From: Variovorax sp.
Lineage (GTDB): Bacteria > Pseudomonadota > Gammaproteobacteria > Burkholderiales > Burkholderiaceae_C
DNA: 64,000 nt
Direction of reading: 5' to 3'
Assembly (NCBI GenBank): GCA_025352265.1
Contig: JANXTS010000052.1
Coordinates: 1-64,000, forward strand
A program made the position numbers and the translations under genes. The notes beneath the pieces are model-generated. The model did no database searches, was not told the DNA's origin, and saw nothing but the letters and a program-made list of their open reading frames with translations. Shown one piece after another: positions 53,023 to 61,477 of this stretch. Position 1 is the stretch's first letter; each line of letters begins with the position of its first letter.

Positions 53023-56000
53023 ACAATCTGCTGCCTCGTCGGATTACCGCCTTCATTTACGGCGTAGCGGCACTGTTCCTACTGACGGTCCTGGGCGCGG
53101 CCGTGGTCCTCACATCTGTGATGCGCGACAAGGCACTTGCGGACAGCGCGAGCCAAGCCGTGCGCTTCGTCAGCGGCTCGGAAGCTGCGCTCAATCGCGG
53201 CCTCTTGGGGGTCGACTTGTTGCTGGCCAGTCTGAGCGAGCCCTTGCAAACCTCCACGCTCGCGACAGTCACTGCCGATGCATCTCGGACCGACGTGGCA
53301 CAGCTGATGCAGAAAATCGTGCGTCAAAATTTGCTGGTCAGGTACATCGCCTTTGTCGATGCCAAAGGGGACGTTGTGGCGACATCGGAGCGTCGCGGCA
53401 CCCGGCTAGTGGTTCAGCTGCCGACTGGATTTTTGCAGCAAGTACTTGCACAGCCTGCATCTTCGCTGGAGATCAGCACGCCGTCGGTGAGTTCTTTGAC
53501 ATCGCAGCGGGTCGTCTATTTCGCACGCGATTTGCAGCTGGCGGACGGCAACCACATCGTTGCCATTGCCGAAGTGCAGTTGTCACTATTGACCGCCATC
53601 CTGACCCAGGGCGCTGACATCAGGGGTCTTGAAGTGACGCTCGAGCAAGACGCAGGTCCGATGCTCGCCAGCATGCCGCCGCGCGACGACCTGTCGGGTC
53701 GACCGATCTTGCCGGCGCTGAGCGAGCGCGGCAACTCCGGCCCGGTGCAGTTTCTGCCAGCGCGCCTGAGCGGCGAGCCGGCTTTCGTCGTTGCGCGCCC
53801 GACGCTGCATCGCAACCTTTTGATCGTCGCGAGCATCCCGTTGAGCTCGGCTCTGTATGAGTGGCACCGCCAGCGCGCTTTCATCCTGGGTGCTTCAGGG
53901 GTGTTCATACTCATGATCTTGGGGGTCGCCTACCTTACGCATGTGCATCTGCGCAGGCAGTGGAACTCACGGTCAACGCTCGACCAGGCGTTGGAATCAA
54001 TGGTCGATGGTTTTGTGTTGCTCGACTCGAACGACCGCGTGCTTGCATGGAACCGCCGCTTCGTCGACACCTTCCCGTGGGCGCGAGACATCATCGCGCC
54101 GCTCTTGCCGTTCGACAGGATCATCGACGAGGGCGCGACCCATTTAAGTGCCGAGATCGTGAATCAGGAAGACGACGTGCGCATCGATTCGGACCGACGT
54201 CAGCGGCCCATACAAGGCGAGCGCGAACTAACACTCGAAGGCGGTCATGTCGTGCTGGCGGTCAAGAGCCGCACGCCGGATGGCGGCCTGGTGTGCGTGT
54301 ATCGCGACGTCACGGAAAAGCGCCGTCACATCGCTGACGTGCTGGACGGCAAGGCGCAATTGCAGGCCACCCTCGACGCGTTACCCGACGTGCTGCTCGA
54401 GTTAGGGCTCGACGGCCGCTGCCATCGCTTTCATTCACCCCGCACGCTCGAACTCGCGATCGACGTGGCGCAACCGGTCGGCAATCTGATCTCGGATCTG
54501 TTGCCGCCGGACGCGGCGGCAGAGGTCATGTCGGCACTCGACGAAACCTATGTGTCCGGCTTTTCGACCGGACGGCAGTTCGAGCGGCGGGCAGCGCATG
54601 GCACGACCTGGTTCGAAATGTCGGTGTCGCGCAAGGCCGTGGGAGAGGGCGCCGATGCGCGCTTCATCGTTATCCTGCGCAACATCACCGAACGCAAGTC
54701 GGCGGCGCGGGAAATCGAGCATCTGGCGTTCTACGACAACCTTACCGGGCTGCCGAATCGGCGACTGCTGCTGCATCGGCTGCAGGCGGCCACGGACAAC
54801 AACGCACGACGCCCGCGACAGGGCGCTTTGCTGTTCCTGGACCTCGATCATTTCAAGACGCTCAACGACGCACGCGGTCAGAGCATCGGCGATCTGCTGT
54901 TGAAGCAGGTCGCCTTCCGGCTTTTGGTCAGCATGCGAGATGGCGACACCGTGGCCCGGTTGGCCGGCGACGAATTTGTCATGCTCCTGGAGAATCTCAA
55001 CGAAGATCCGGCAGTCGCAGCGATGCAGACGAAGGCATTGGGCGAAGCTATCCTGGCGGAATTACAGCAGCCGTTCGAGCTCGCCAACCAGCAGCACCAC
55101 ATCACCTGCAGCATCGGCGCCACGCTCTTCGGAGCGCAAGATCTGTCGCTCGAAGAACTGCTCAAGCAGGCCGACATCGCCACCTACTATGCCAAGACGG
55201 CAGGCGGCAACGCCATGCACTTTTTCGAGACGGCGATGCAGACCACCATCACCGCGCGCGCCACGCTCGAGAACGAACTGCACACCGCCATGTCGGCCAA
55301 AGAGTTCGTGCTGTATTACCAACGACAGGTGACCTCGGAAGGTGAGGTCGTTGGCGCCGAAGTCCTTATCCGTTGGTTGCATCCGCATCGCGGCATGGTG
55401 CCGCCGGCCGGCTTCATCGAGCTGGCCGAGACGACCGGTTTGATCGTGCCTATCGGTTTGTGGGCACTGGAGCAGGCCTGCACGCAACTCGAACGGTGGA
55501 GCCACCATCCAAAGCGCTCGCATCTGGTGCTCGCGGTGAACGTGAGCGCTCGCCAGTTCCGTCGCGACGACTTCGCCGACCAGGTTCGCGACGTACTTAT
55601 CCGCAGCGGCGCCGACCCATCGCGGCTCAAGCTCGAGCTGACCGAGAGCCTGCTGCAAGACAAGGTCAGCGAGACGATCCGCAAGATGCGGTCGCTTGCT
55701 GCCATTGGCATCCAGTTCTCGATGGACGATTTCGGCACCGGCTTTTCGTCGTTGTCGTACATGACGCAATTGCCTCTGCATCAGGTCAAGATCGACAAGT
55801 TTTTCGTGCATGGCATCGGTGTCAATCCGAAGGTCGAGCTCATCATTCAGACCATCATCGGCATGGCCAGGAGTCTGGATCTGTCGATCGTGGCTGAAGG
55901 TGTCGAGACGCAGGAGCAGCTCGACTTTCTGGAAAAGAACGGGTGCCTGCTCTGCCAGGGATTTCTATTCGGAAGGCCGATGAGCTTCGAACAGTTCGAC

Positions 56001-56030
56001 GCCGAACTTGATGCGGAGATGGTGGAATGA
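53019..56030 (+). CDS. Membrane GGDEF-EAL protein with periplasmic sensor domain
   Basis: 1003 residues from a GTG start at 53019, inside the stop of the binding-protein gene. TM1 (about 11-33), a periplasmic domain (about 35-285, dCache-like) and TM2 (about 288-307) are followed by two PAS-like regions (about 320-430 and 445-560), a GGDEF domain with AGDEF (649-653) and an intact RxxD I-site (RDGD, 640-643), and an EAL domain. The EAL motif reads EVL (GAEVLIRWLHPH), but VNVSARQF, DDFGTGFSS and AEGVETQEQ are conserved. Either synthesis or hydrolysis of c-di-GMP is possible. It overlaps the next gene by 4 bases. Confidence 0.92.
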   Translation: MNNLLPRRITAFIYGVAALFLLTVLGAAVVLTSVMRDKALADSASQAVRFVSGSEAALNRGLLGVDLLLASLSEPLQTSTLATVTADASRTDVAQLMQKIVRQNLLVRYIAFVDAKGDVVATSERRGTRLVVQLPTGFLQQVLAQPASSLEISTPSVSSLTSQRVVYFARDLQLADGNHIVAIAEVQLSLLTAILTQGADIRGLEVTLEQDAGPMLASMPPRDDLSGRPILPALSERGNSGPVQFLPARLSGEPAFVVARPTLHRNLLIVASIPLSSALYEWHRQRAFILGASGVFILMILGVAYLTHVHLRRQWNSRSTLDQALESMVDGFVLLDSNDRVLAWNRRFVDTFPWARDIIAPLLPFDRIIDEGATHLSAEIVNQEDDVRIDSDRRQRPIQGERELTLEGGHVVLAVKSRTPDGGLVCVYRDVTEKRRHIADVLDGKAQLQATLDALPDVLLELGLDGRCHRFHSPRTLELAIDVAQPVGNLISDLLPPDAAAEVMSALDETYVSGFSTGRQFERRAAHGTTWFEMSVSRKAVGEGADARFIVILRNITERKSAAREIEHLAFYDNLTGLPNRRLLLHRLQAATDNNARRPRQGALLFLDLDHFKTLNDARGQSIGDLLLKQVAFRLLVSMRDGDTVARLAGDEFVMLLENLNEDPAVAAMQTKALGEAILAELQQPFELANQQHHITCSIGATLFGAQDLSLEELLKQADIATYYAKTAGGNAMHFFETAMQTTITARATLENELHTAMSAKEFVLYYQRQVTSEGEVVGAEVLIRWLHPHRGMVPPAGFIELAETTGLIVPIGLWALEQACTQLERWSHHPKRSHLVLAVNVSARQFRRDDFADQVRDVLIRSGADPSRLKLELTESLLQDKVSETIRKMRSLAAIGIQFSMDDFGTGFSSLSYMTQLPLHQVKIDKFFVHGIGVNPKVELIIQTIIGMARSLDLSIVAEGVETQEQLDFLEKNGCLLCQGFLFGRPMSFEQFDAELDAEMVE

Positions 56031-57835
56031 ACGCGGCCGACAACCCGATCCCGCGGGAGGCAGGGCAAACCGAGACTTTGACTCTGCTGGGTCCGATGGC
56101 CGAAGGTTTCGATGGTCTAGGCGTTGCGATGTGCGTCTTCGATGCTGCCGATGCCACAGTGCTGTGGAACCGGACGTTTCTGAAGTTCTTTCCGGAGCAC
56201 GCAGCCGACGTTCATGTGGGCGAACCCTACGTCGACAATCTGCGCCGTTTCTACCGGGAGCGCCTCGGCCCCGACGAGCTACCGCTGATCGAGCGTTACG
56301 TGCAGGAAGGCCTGGAACGCCACCGCACCCAACAGCGCCCATTTTCCTTCGAGCATCTGGGCAGGCGCCTCCAGGTGACGGCGTTTTCCGTGCCGGGCGC
56401 GTGCCGAGTCCGCCTGTGGAAGACTGAGGCCGAAGCAATCGCAGTCACTGATCCTGACCACGGCATGTCCGTCGAACCGGCCAGCACCAGAGAAGCGAGT
56501 GAACAGGTCATCGTCGAAGCGACACTGCTCGACCACGTGGCCGACGGCGTGATGGTGACGGACATTGACGACCGCATTCTCTGGGTGAACGAGCCATTCG
56601 TTTCAATGTATGGCGTGTCGGTGAGGGCCGCGGCCGTCGGCACGGGCTTTGCCGACGTTTACCGCGCGGCCTGGCAAGTGCGCGCGGTTCAAGAGCAGGC
56701 ACTGTATGAGCGTGGTCTTGCGACGCTGGTCGACAACATGCGTTTTGCCGGGGCGCCCTTTGAACTCCCGCTGCCACGCGATCGCTGGAGTCGTGTCATT
56801 GCGCAGCGCAGCCCTGACGGAAAAGGATTTTTCGTACACGTCGACATCACTTTGCTCAAGCGTGAGCACCATCAGCTGAGCTTGGCAGAGGCGCGTGCGC
56901 GCGAAAGTGAAGCGCAGCTGCAAAGCAAGTCGATGCTGCTCGAAGCGACGCTCGACCGGATGGAGCAAGGCATCATGATGGTGAACGCTGACCGGGTCGT
57001 CGAGGTCTGCAACCGGCGTGCGATGGAACTGCTCGATCTGCCGTCCGAGTTAATGGCATCGCGACCGACTTTCGGCCAAGTACTGGCATATCAGTGGGCC
57101 AGGGACGAGTTCATGCATACGCAGGAGGACGTACTCGATTTCGTTCGCGGTGGCGGCATTCTCGATCGGCCGCACAGTTACGACCGCATGCGTCCGAACG
57201 GGCAAGTGATCGAAATCCAGAGCGTTCCGATCGAAGGTGGCGGTGTCGTACGCACTTATGCAGACATCACCGAGCGCAAGCGCAGCGAGGAACGTATCCA
57301 CCACATGGCCCGGCACGACGGTCTTACAGCGCTGACGAATCGCGAGGTGTTTCTCGAAGAATTGCACCGGGCGACGGACCAGTCGCAGGACACCGGCGAA
57401 ATCTTTGCCGTGTATTTCATCGATCTCGACAAGTTCAAGTCGATCAACGATCACTTCGGTCACGCGATCGGCGACAAGGTGCTGGTGCAGGTGGCCGAGC
57501 GCATGCGCAGACTGGTCGGCGTCTCCGACGTGGTCGGTCGGCTAGGTGGCGACGAGTTCGCCATCCTCAGGCGCCAGGTCGATGGGCCGGCGGGCGCGAT
57601 GACGTTCGCTCAAACATTACTCGACGGCTTTCGCACGCCGATGCAAATCGAAGGGCATGTGCTCCACCTTGGTACATCCGTCGGCGTCGGGCTTTATCCG
57701 ACCTCTGGCACTGGCGCCGATGCACTCTTGCGCGCGGCGGATGCCGCGATGTACCTTGCGAAGTCGAGCGGAAGTGGACGAGCGCTGCTTTTCGTGCAGC
57801 CCAAAGATGCGCTCGTCGAGTCTGTGCCAGATTAG
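56027..57835 (+). CDS. Diguanylate cyclase with PAS-like domains
   Basis: 602 residues. The N-terminal part has at least three PAS-like blocks (around 30-130, 165-270 and 300-425) without a membrane segment. The GGDEF domain starts HHMARHDGLTALTNREVFLEE, then YFIDLDKFKSINDHFGHAIGD and GRLGGDEFAILRRQ. No RxxD site is present (GVSD at the position). It should be an active cyclase. Its ATG is inside the stop of the GGDEF-EAL gene, and it is the last gene of the run. Confidence 0.92.
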   Translation: MNAADNPIPREAGQTETLTLLGPMAEGFDGLGVAMCVFDAADATVLWNRTFLKFFPEHAADVHVGEPYVDNLRRFYRERLGPDELPLIERYVQEGLERHRTQQRPFSFEHLGRRLQVTAFSVPGACRVRLWKTEAEAIAVTDPDHGMSVEPASTREASEQVIVEATLLDHVADGVMVTDIDDRILWVNEPFVSMYGVSVRAAAVGTGFADVYRAAWQVRAVQEQALYERGLATLVDNMRFAGAPFELPLPRDRWSRVIAQRSPDGKGFFVHVDITLLKREHHQLSLAEARARESEAQLQSKSMLLEATLDRMEQGIMMVNADRVVEVCNRRAMELLDLPSELMASRPTFGQVLAYQWARDEFMHTQEDVLDFVRGGGILDRPHSYDRMRPNGQVIEIQSVPIEGGGVVRTYADITERKRSEERIHHMARHDGLTALTNREVFLEELHRATDQSQDTGEIFAVYFIDLDKFKSINDHFGHAIGDKVLVQVAERMRRLVGVSDVVGRLGGDEFAILRRQVDGPAGAMTFAQTLLDGFRTPMQIEGHVLHLGTSVGVGLYPTSGTGADALLRAADAAMYLAKSSGSGRALLFVQPKDALVESVPD

Positions 57836-57870
57836 CGAATGGTCGGCGAATGGGGCCGACCGCGAGCGTG

Positions 57871-58116
57871 TTACTTTTTCGGCGGTTGGGTGGGTACTGC
57901 AGCGGATTGCGTTGCTGCCGAAGCCTCGCTGTTTTTCTTGTTGGCTTCATGGTGCCCGACGGCACAACCGGCTGCCGCGCCAAGAACGCCGTGCTTGCCA
58001 GCCACATGGCCAGCGACGCCGCCGACCGCAGCGCCCACGAGGCAGCCTTTGGCTTCGGCCGCGCCGCTCAGCACGGCAAGAGAGAAAACGGCGATGGCAA
58101 GAATTGGGATTCGCAT
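57871..58116 (-). CDS. Exported glycine-zipper protein
   Basis: 81 residues from the ATG at 58116, which has TGGAG upstream. A Sec signal (MRIPILAIAVFSLAVLSGAA, cleavage AEA-K) is followed by a Gly/Ala-rich zipper (CLVGAAVGGVAGHVAGKHGV, AAAGCAVGHHEANKK), a motif of membrane-associated periplasmic proteins. The tail is polar. Function unknown. It is convergent with the GGDEF gene. Confidence 0.75.
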   Translation of the reverse strand: MRIPILAIAVFSLAVLSGAAEAKGCLVGAAVGGVAGHVAGKHGVLGAAAGCAVGHHEANKKNSEASAATQSAAVPTQPPKK

Positions 58117-58272
58117 GGTGGCTCCAGGGAGGTTTGTGTAAGTAGAGCGTGTCCAACGTGCCTCGACACGCCGCGCTGACGTGTCGGCCGCAACACGAGA
58201 AGCCTTCCTACAAACAGCCTGTTGAACGGCGGCTCGGCCAGTCGGCGTTGGCGTTGAGGTACGGTGGCGTCG

Positions 58273-58914
58273 ATGAACACCGCGACGAAAACCCCCATCC
58301 TGCAAATACAGCGTTTGAATTTTGCCTATCCGGAGCAGCCGCCGCTTGTCAGCGGGTGGTCTACATCGATCGGTCCCGGGGTGACGCTCCTGTTCGGCGA
58401 TACCGGCGGCGGCAAGTCGACCTTGCTGCGAATCATGGCCGGCCTGCAGCCCGCTAGCGGCCGATTGACGCTCTCAGGCGTATCCCTTGACCAGGGTAGC
58501 GCCGATGACTATCGACGTAACGTGTTCTTCGTGGACTCGGTAACACCGGTTTTCGATCAGGTCACGGCGCGTGCGTGCACGGCAAGGTTGCGCGAAGGCG
58601 ACGCAGCATTCGACGAGCGCGCGTGGCAGGGCTTGATACACGGTTTCTCGTTGGCGCCGCACATCGACAAGCCGATGTATATGTTGTCTACCGGCTCCAA
58701 GCGCAAGGTGTGGCTGGCCAGTGCGCTTGCTTCCGGTAGGGCGCTGACCTTGCTGGACGAACCGACCAGCGCGCTCGATGCGGGCTCGGTTCGCTGCCTT
58801 TGGCGCGTGCTGGGAGAGCGTGTCGATACGGGTGAGCGCGCTATTGTTATCGCCAGCGCGGAGCGCATCGATCAGGTTCCGCTGGCTGGAACCATCGAGC
58901 TGCCGCTGGCTTGA
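58273..58914 (+). CDS. Lone ABC-type ATPase with non-canonical signature
   Basis: 213 residues from the ATG at 58273. Walker A is GDTGGGKSTLLRIMAG and Walker B ALTLLDEPTSALD. The ABC signature is LSTGSKRKVWLASAL rather than LSGGQ, a strong deviation. No permease or binding protein lies next to it. It might act on its own or with partners elsewhere (a CcmA-like arrangement is possible). It runs 15 bases ahead of the deoxyribosyltransferase-like gene. Confidence 0.85.
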   Translation: MNTATKTPILQIQRLNFAYPEQPPLVSGWSTSIGPGVTLLFGDTGGGKSTLLRIMAGLQPASGRLTLSGVSLDQGSADDYRRNVFFVDSVTPVFDQVTARACTARLREGDAAFDERAWQGLIHGFSLAPHIDKPMYMLSTGSKRKVWLASALASGRALTLLDEPTSALDAGSVRCLWRVLGERVDTGERAIVIASAERIDQVPLAGTIELPLA

Positions 58915-58929
58915 ACGTAGGAGAGACGA

Positions 58930-59538
58930 ATGAAGCAGGACAAAAGGGCCAGGATCGTCGAAGTCACCGACGTCGCGAGTGAAAAACGTGCGCGTCCGCG
59001 CGTTTACCTCGCCGGGCCCGACGTTTTCTTTGCCGACAGCGAGAAAATCTTTCAGAACTTGCTGGCCCATTGCGAGCGGCTCGGCATGGTCGGTTTGGTG
59101 CCGTCCGATGGCGGAATTTCCGAAGGGATTGTGGGTGCCGACGACGAACTGGCTCAGCGCATTTACGACGGCAACGTCGCACTTATGTGCGATGCCGACG
59201 GGGTGGTTGCCAACCTCATGAGCTTTCGCGGTGCGGAGCCGGATTCGGGCACGGCTTTTGAGGTCGGCTTCGCGGCTGCATTGCAAAAGCCGGTGGTGGT
59301 GTACGGCGTGCCCGAAGGCAGCTACGCCAGTCGTGTGGCCGCTGCCATTCCGAGTACACGAGATTCGGGCGGCAATTTGCGGGAGACCAAAACCGGCGTG
59401 CTGATCGAAGGCCTCGGTCAGCGCATGAACCTGATGCTGACGCGGTCGACTGCCATGGCGCCCACCGCAGAAGCGGCGCTAGAAATGTTGCGCAACATGC
59501 TCAAGGGCAGTGGTGACGATGACGACAAAGTCCCCTGA
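58930..59538 (+). CDS. Nucleoside 2-deoxyribosyltransferase-like protein
   Basis: A 202-residue protein. VYLAGPDVFFADSEKIF and MCDADGVVANLMSFRGAEPDSGTAFE VGFAAAL (read in two parts) match the nucleotide-binding and catalytic Glu/Asp region of the NDT/YtoQ family, which exchanges bases of deoxyribonucleosides or hydrolyses nucleoside monophosphates. The first 22 residues and the acidic C-terminal tail are extra. Its stop abuts the stop of the convergent Rieske gene (TGA next to TCA). Confidence 0.88.
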   Translation: MKQDKRARIVEVTDVASEKRARPRVYLAGPDVFFADSEKIFQNLLAHCERLGMVGLVPSDGGISEGIVGADDELAQRIYDGNVALMCDADGVVANLMSFRGAEPDSGTAFEVGFAAALQKPVVVYGVPEGSYASRVAAAIPSTRDSGGNLRETKTGVLIEGLGQRMNLMLTRSTAMAPTAEAALEMLRNMLKGSGDDDDKVP

Positions 59539-60657
59539 TCAGGCGGCCTGCTGCAGTGCAATGACTTTCATCCCTCGGTGGACTTCGACCTCGCCGTGCT
59601 TGACCAGCAATTGCATCAGATGCTTTCTGATCAGCATGCCGGGCCGGTCGGAGTCCATCGAATCTTCCACGCCGCGCCTGCGCGTGTCGACCAACGCATC
59701 GGGGTCGGTCGACTCGAGGATTTCCTTGTCTTCACGCGTGATCTCTTCGTCGAAGGCAATTAGCAGCTGCGCGGCGCAGTCGGCCTCTGTGTCGTTGCGA
59801 AAGAGCCATTGGCATAGCTGCATCCGGCCATCGTCGATGGGCGTGAAGCAGTTGATGATGATGTGCCGCTTGCCTGGCTTGACAGGCCTTGATGAGTTCC
59901 CGGCATCGTCTTTCGGTGCCGGATATTCGATGTCGAGCCGACGCGAGAAGGGCAAAAAGTAGGCGTTGCGCATGTGCCGCGTCGTGATCGGCTCGGTCAC
60001 GCCGCTGATAGCGTGAAACTTTTCAGGGTTGACCGCTTCAATCACCGTCTCCGCATAGAACCCGGTTTCGTTCTCGACCAGGTTGTACTTGCTCGGCTTC
60101 GGGCTGGCAGCTACTCCGAAGGTGCCGCGGTGCACAAAACTGAAGTGCGAATTGTCGAACGAATTTTCGAGCGCGCGCATCGGACTGGTGTTCCAGGTTT
60201 CGTAAAACTGGAAGATCGTACGGAAGGCGGGGTCGTCGAATTCCGGGATGGCCGGTATGTCGGCGATGGGATCTTCCAGTGCCACCCAGGCAAAGCCGTA
60301 GCGAGCGGTGCAGTGATAGGCCGGCGTTTTGTAGTCGGGCGAGATCGCGCGGTCTGCTTCGTATTGGGGAATCCGAACGACTTGGCCGCTGCGGTCGTAG
60401 GTCCAGCCGTGGTAGCCGCACTGAATCGCGCCCTGCCCACAGGCTTTGCCTTCAGCATCGACGCACCAGCCTTTCGACAGCTTTGCGGTACGGTGGCAAC
60501 AACGGTCGCGTAGCGCGGCCGGCTGCCCCTCGGCATCCATGAACAGCACGATGTCCTCGCCGAGCAGCTTGAAAGGTTTGGGGCCGTTCGCCAGTTCGGT
60601 CAGTGGCATCACCGCGTGCCAGAACTTGCGAAAAACAGGTTGTTGGGTGACCAGCAT
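59539..60657 (-). CDS. Rieske [2Fe-2S] aromatic-ring-hydroxylating oxygenase alpha-type subunit
   Basis: 372 residues from the ATG at 60657, with AAGGAG upstream. The Rieske ligands are CCHRTAKLS (CxH) and CGYHGW (CxxH). The mononuclear iron site is FDNSHFSFVHRGTFG (about residues 170-185) with the D-x-x-H pattern. The family opens or hydroxylates rings of aromatics, choline-like or other compounds with electrons from a reductase not encoded here. Substrate unknown. Confidence 0.92.
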   Translation of the reverse strand: MLVTQQPVFRKFWHAVMPLTELANGPKPFKLLGEDIVLFMDAEGQPAALRDRCCHRTAKLSKGWCVDAEGKACGQGAIQCGYHGWTYDRSGQVVRIPQYEADRAISPDYKTPAYHCTARYGFAWVALEDPIADIPAIPEFDDPAFRTIFQFYETWNTSPMRALENSFDNSHFSFVHRGTFGVAASPKPSKYNLVENETGFYAETVIEAVNPEKFHAISGVTEPITTRHMRNAYFLPFSRRLDIEYPAPKDDAGNSSRPVKPGKRHIIINCFTPIDDGRMQLCQWLFRNDTEADCAAQLLIAFDEEITREDKEILESTDPDALVDTRRRGVEDSMDSDRPGMLIRKHLMQLLVKHGEVEVHRGMKVIALQQAA

Positions 60658-60819
60658 GAAGACTCCTTCGGGTTGCGTGTGGGTATACGAACTTAAAAGA
60701 GCAATTTCCTGCCGCGGGTGCAACAAATTCGAAAACTTGCACCGGGCTGAACGCTTCTACTCTGCGCCTTGCCGGACGCAAATTGCGCGCCAGCGTTATG
60801 TCCCGGCGCGCGTCGAGTT

Positions 60820-61197
60820 TTACAGCGAAGCCGAATTAGTGTCGCGCGCCGTAGCACGAGCCTGGGCGCGCACGGTTGCGCGGTCCAGCGTGCTGCCGGT
60901 CAAGCTCAACACGCCTTGCCCAAAGCCATCGGCATAGGGATTCGGGCTGTGCGCGGCAGCGACGGCTTGGGCACGGACAACGCTTCGGTCGGTCGACGAC
61001 GCAATCGTCAGCACTCCGGAGTCGGCGCCTTCTGCGTACGGGTTTACGCTGTGCGCGGCGACGACGGCCTGAGCCTGCACCTGCGTGCGGTTGGCCTCAT
61101 GCGTCAGCGCATGCACGCCGTTGTAGGTTTCTGCCTGCGCGCCAGCGGCGGCAAAGAGCGTGAATACAGCGGCGGCGATGATCTTCGAGGTGTTCAT
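60820..61197 (-). CDS. Exported protein with internal repeats
   Basis: 125 residues from the ATG at 61197 (AAGGAAA upstream). A Sec signal (MNTSKIIAAAVFTLFAAAGA, cleavage AQA-E) precedes a chain of about 38-residue repeats: QAQAVVAAHSVNPYAEG, then RAQAVAAAHSPNPYADG, then RAQARATARD, each linked by a GVLxIxSSTDR-like segment. The repeats suggest a small periplasmic coiled or helical rod. Family not recognised; it resembles the DUF4148-type exported proteins of Burkholderiales only in style. Confidence 0.75.
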   Translation of the reverse strand: MNTSKIIAAAVFTLFAAAGAQAETYNGVHALTHEANRTQVQAQAVVAAHSVNPYAEGADSGVLTIASSTDRSVVRAQAVAAAHSPNPYADGFGQGVLSLTGSTLDRATVRAQARATARDTNSASL

Positions 61198-61477
61198 TTC
61201 AATTTCCTTTGATGGTCGGGATGTTTCGACTGGGCCGGGAGTGGTGTGTCGATTTCTGATCCGATGGGTGGATTCTGAATCCAAAATACTAGGGAAAACC
61301 CGCGCAAAAGGAACCGCGGTGTTCGCGATCTGGAGACAATGACGGCGTGAAAGACGTCCATCGGTACGCGTGCGATGCTGTGCCGTGGCTGTTTTCGACA
61401 CGGGCGGACTGTTCAGCCCGGACGCGACGCTCGCCAGTCCCACACGCTGATCGATCGGGTTCCGTCACCATGCACAC
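61198..61477. other. Intergenic region with a palindrome
   Basis: 280 bases between the minus-strand repeat protein and the cation transporter. GGATTC-T-GAATCC at 61270-61282 is a perfect 13-base palindrome near where divergent promoters should lie; it could be an operator. No gene is visible. Confidence 0.3.
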
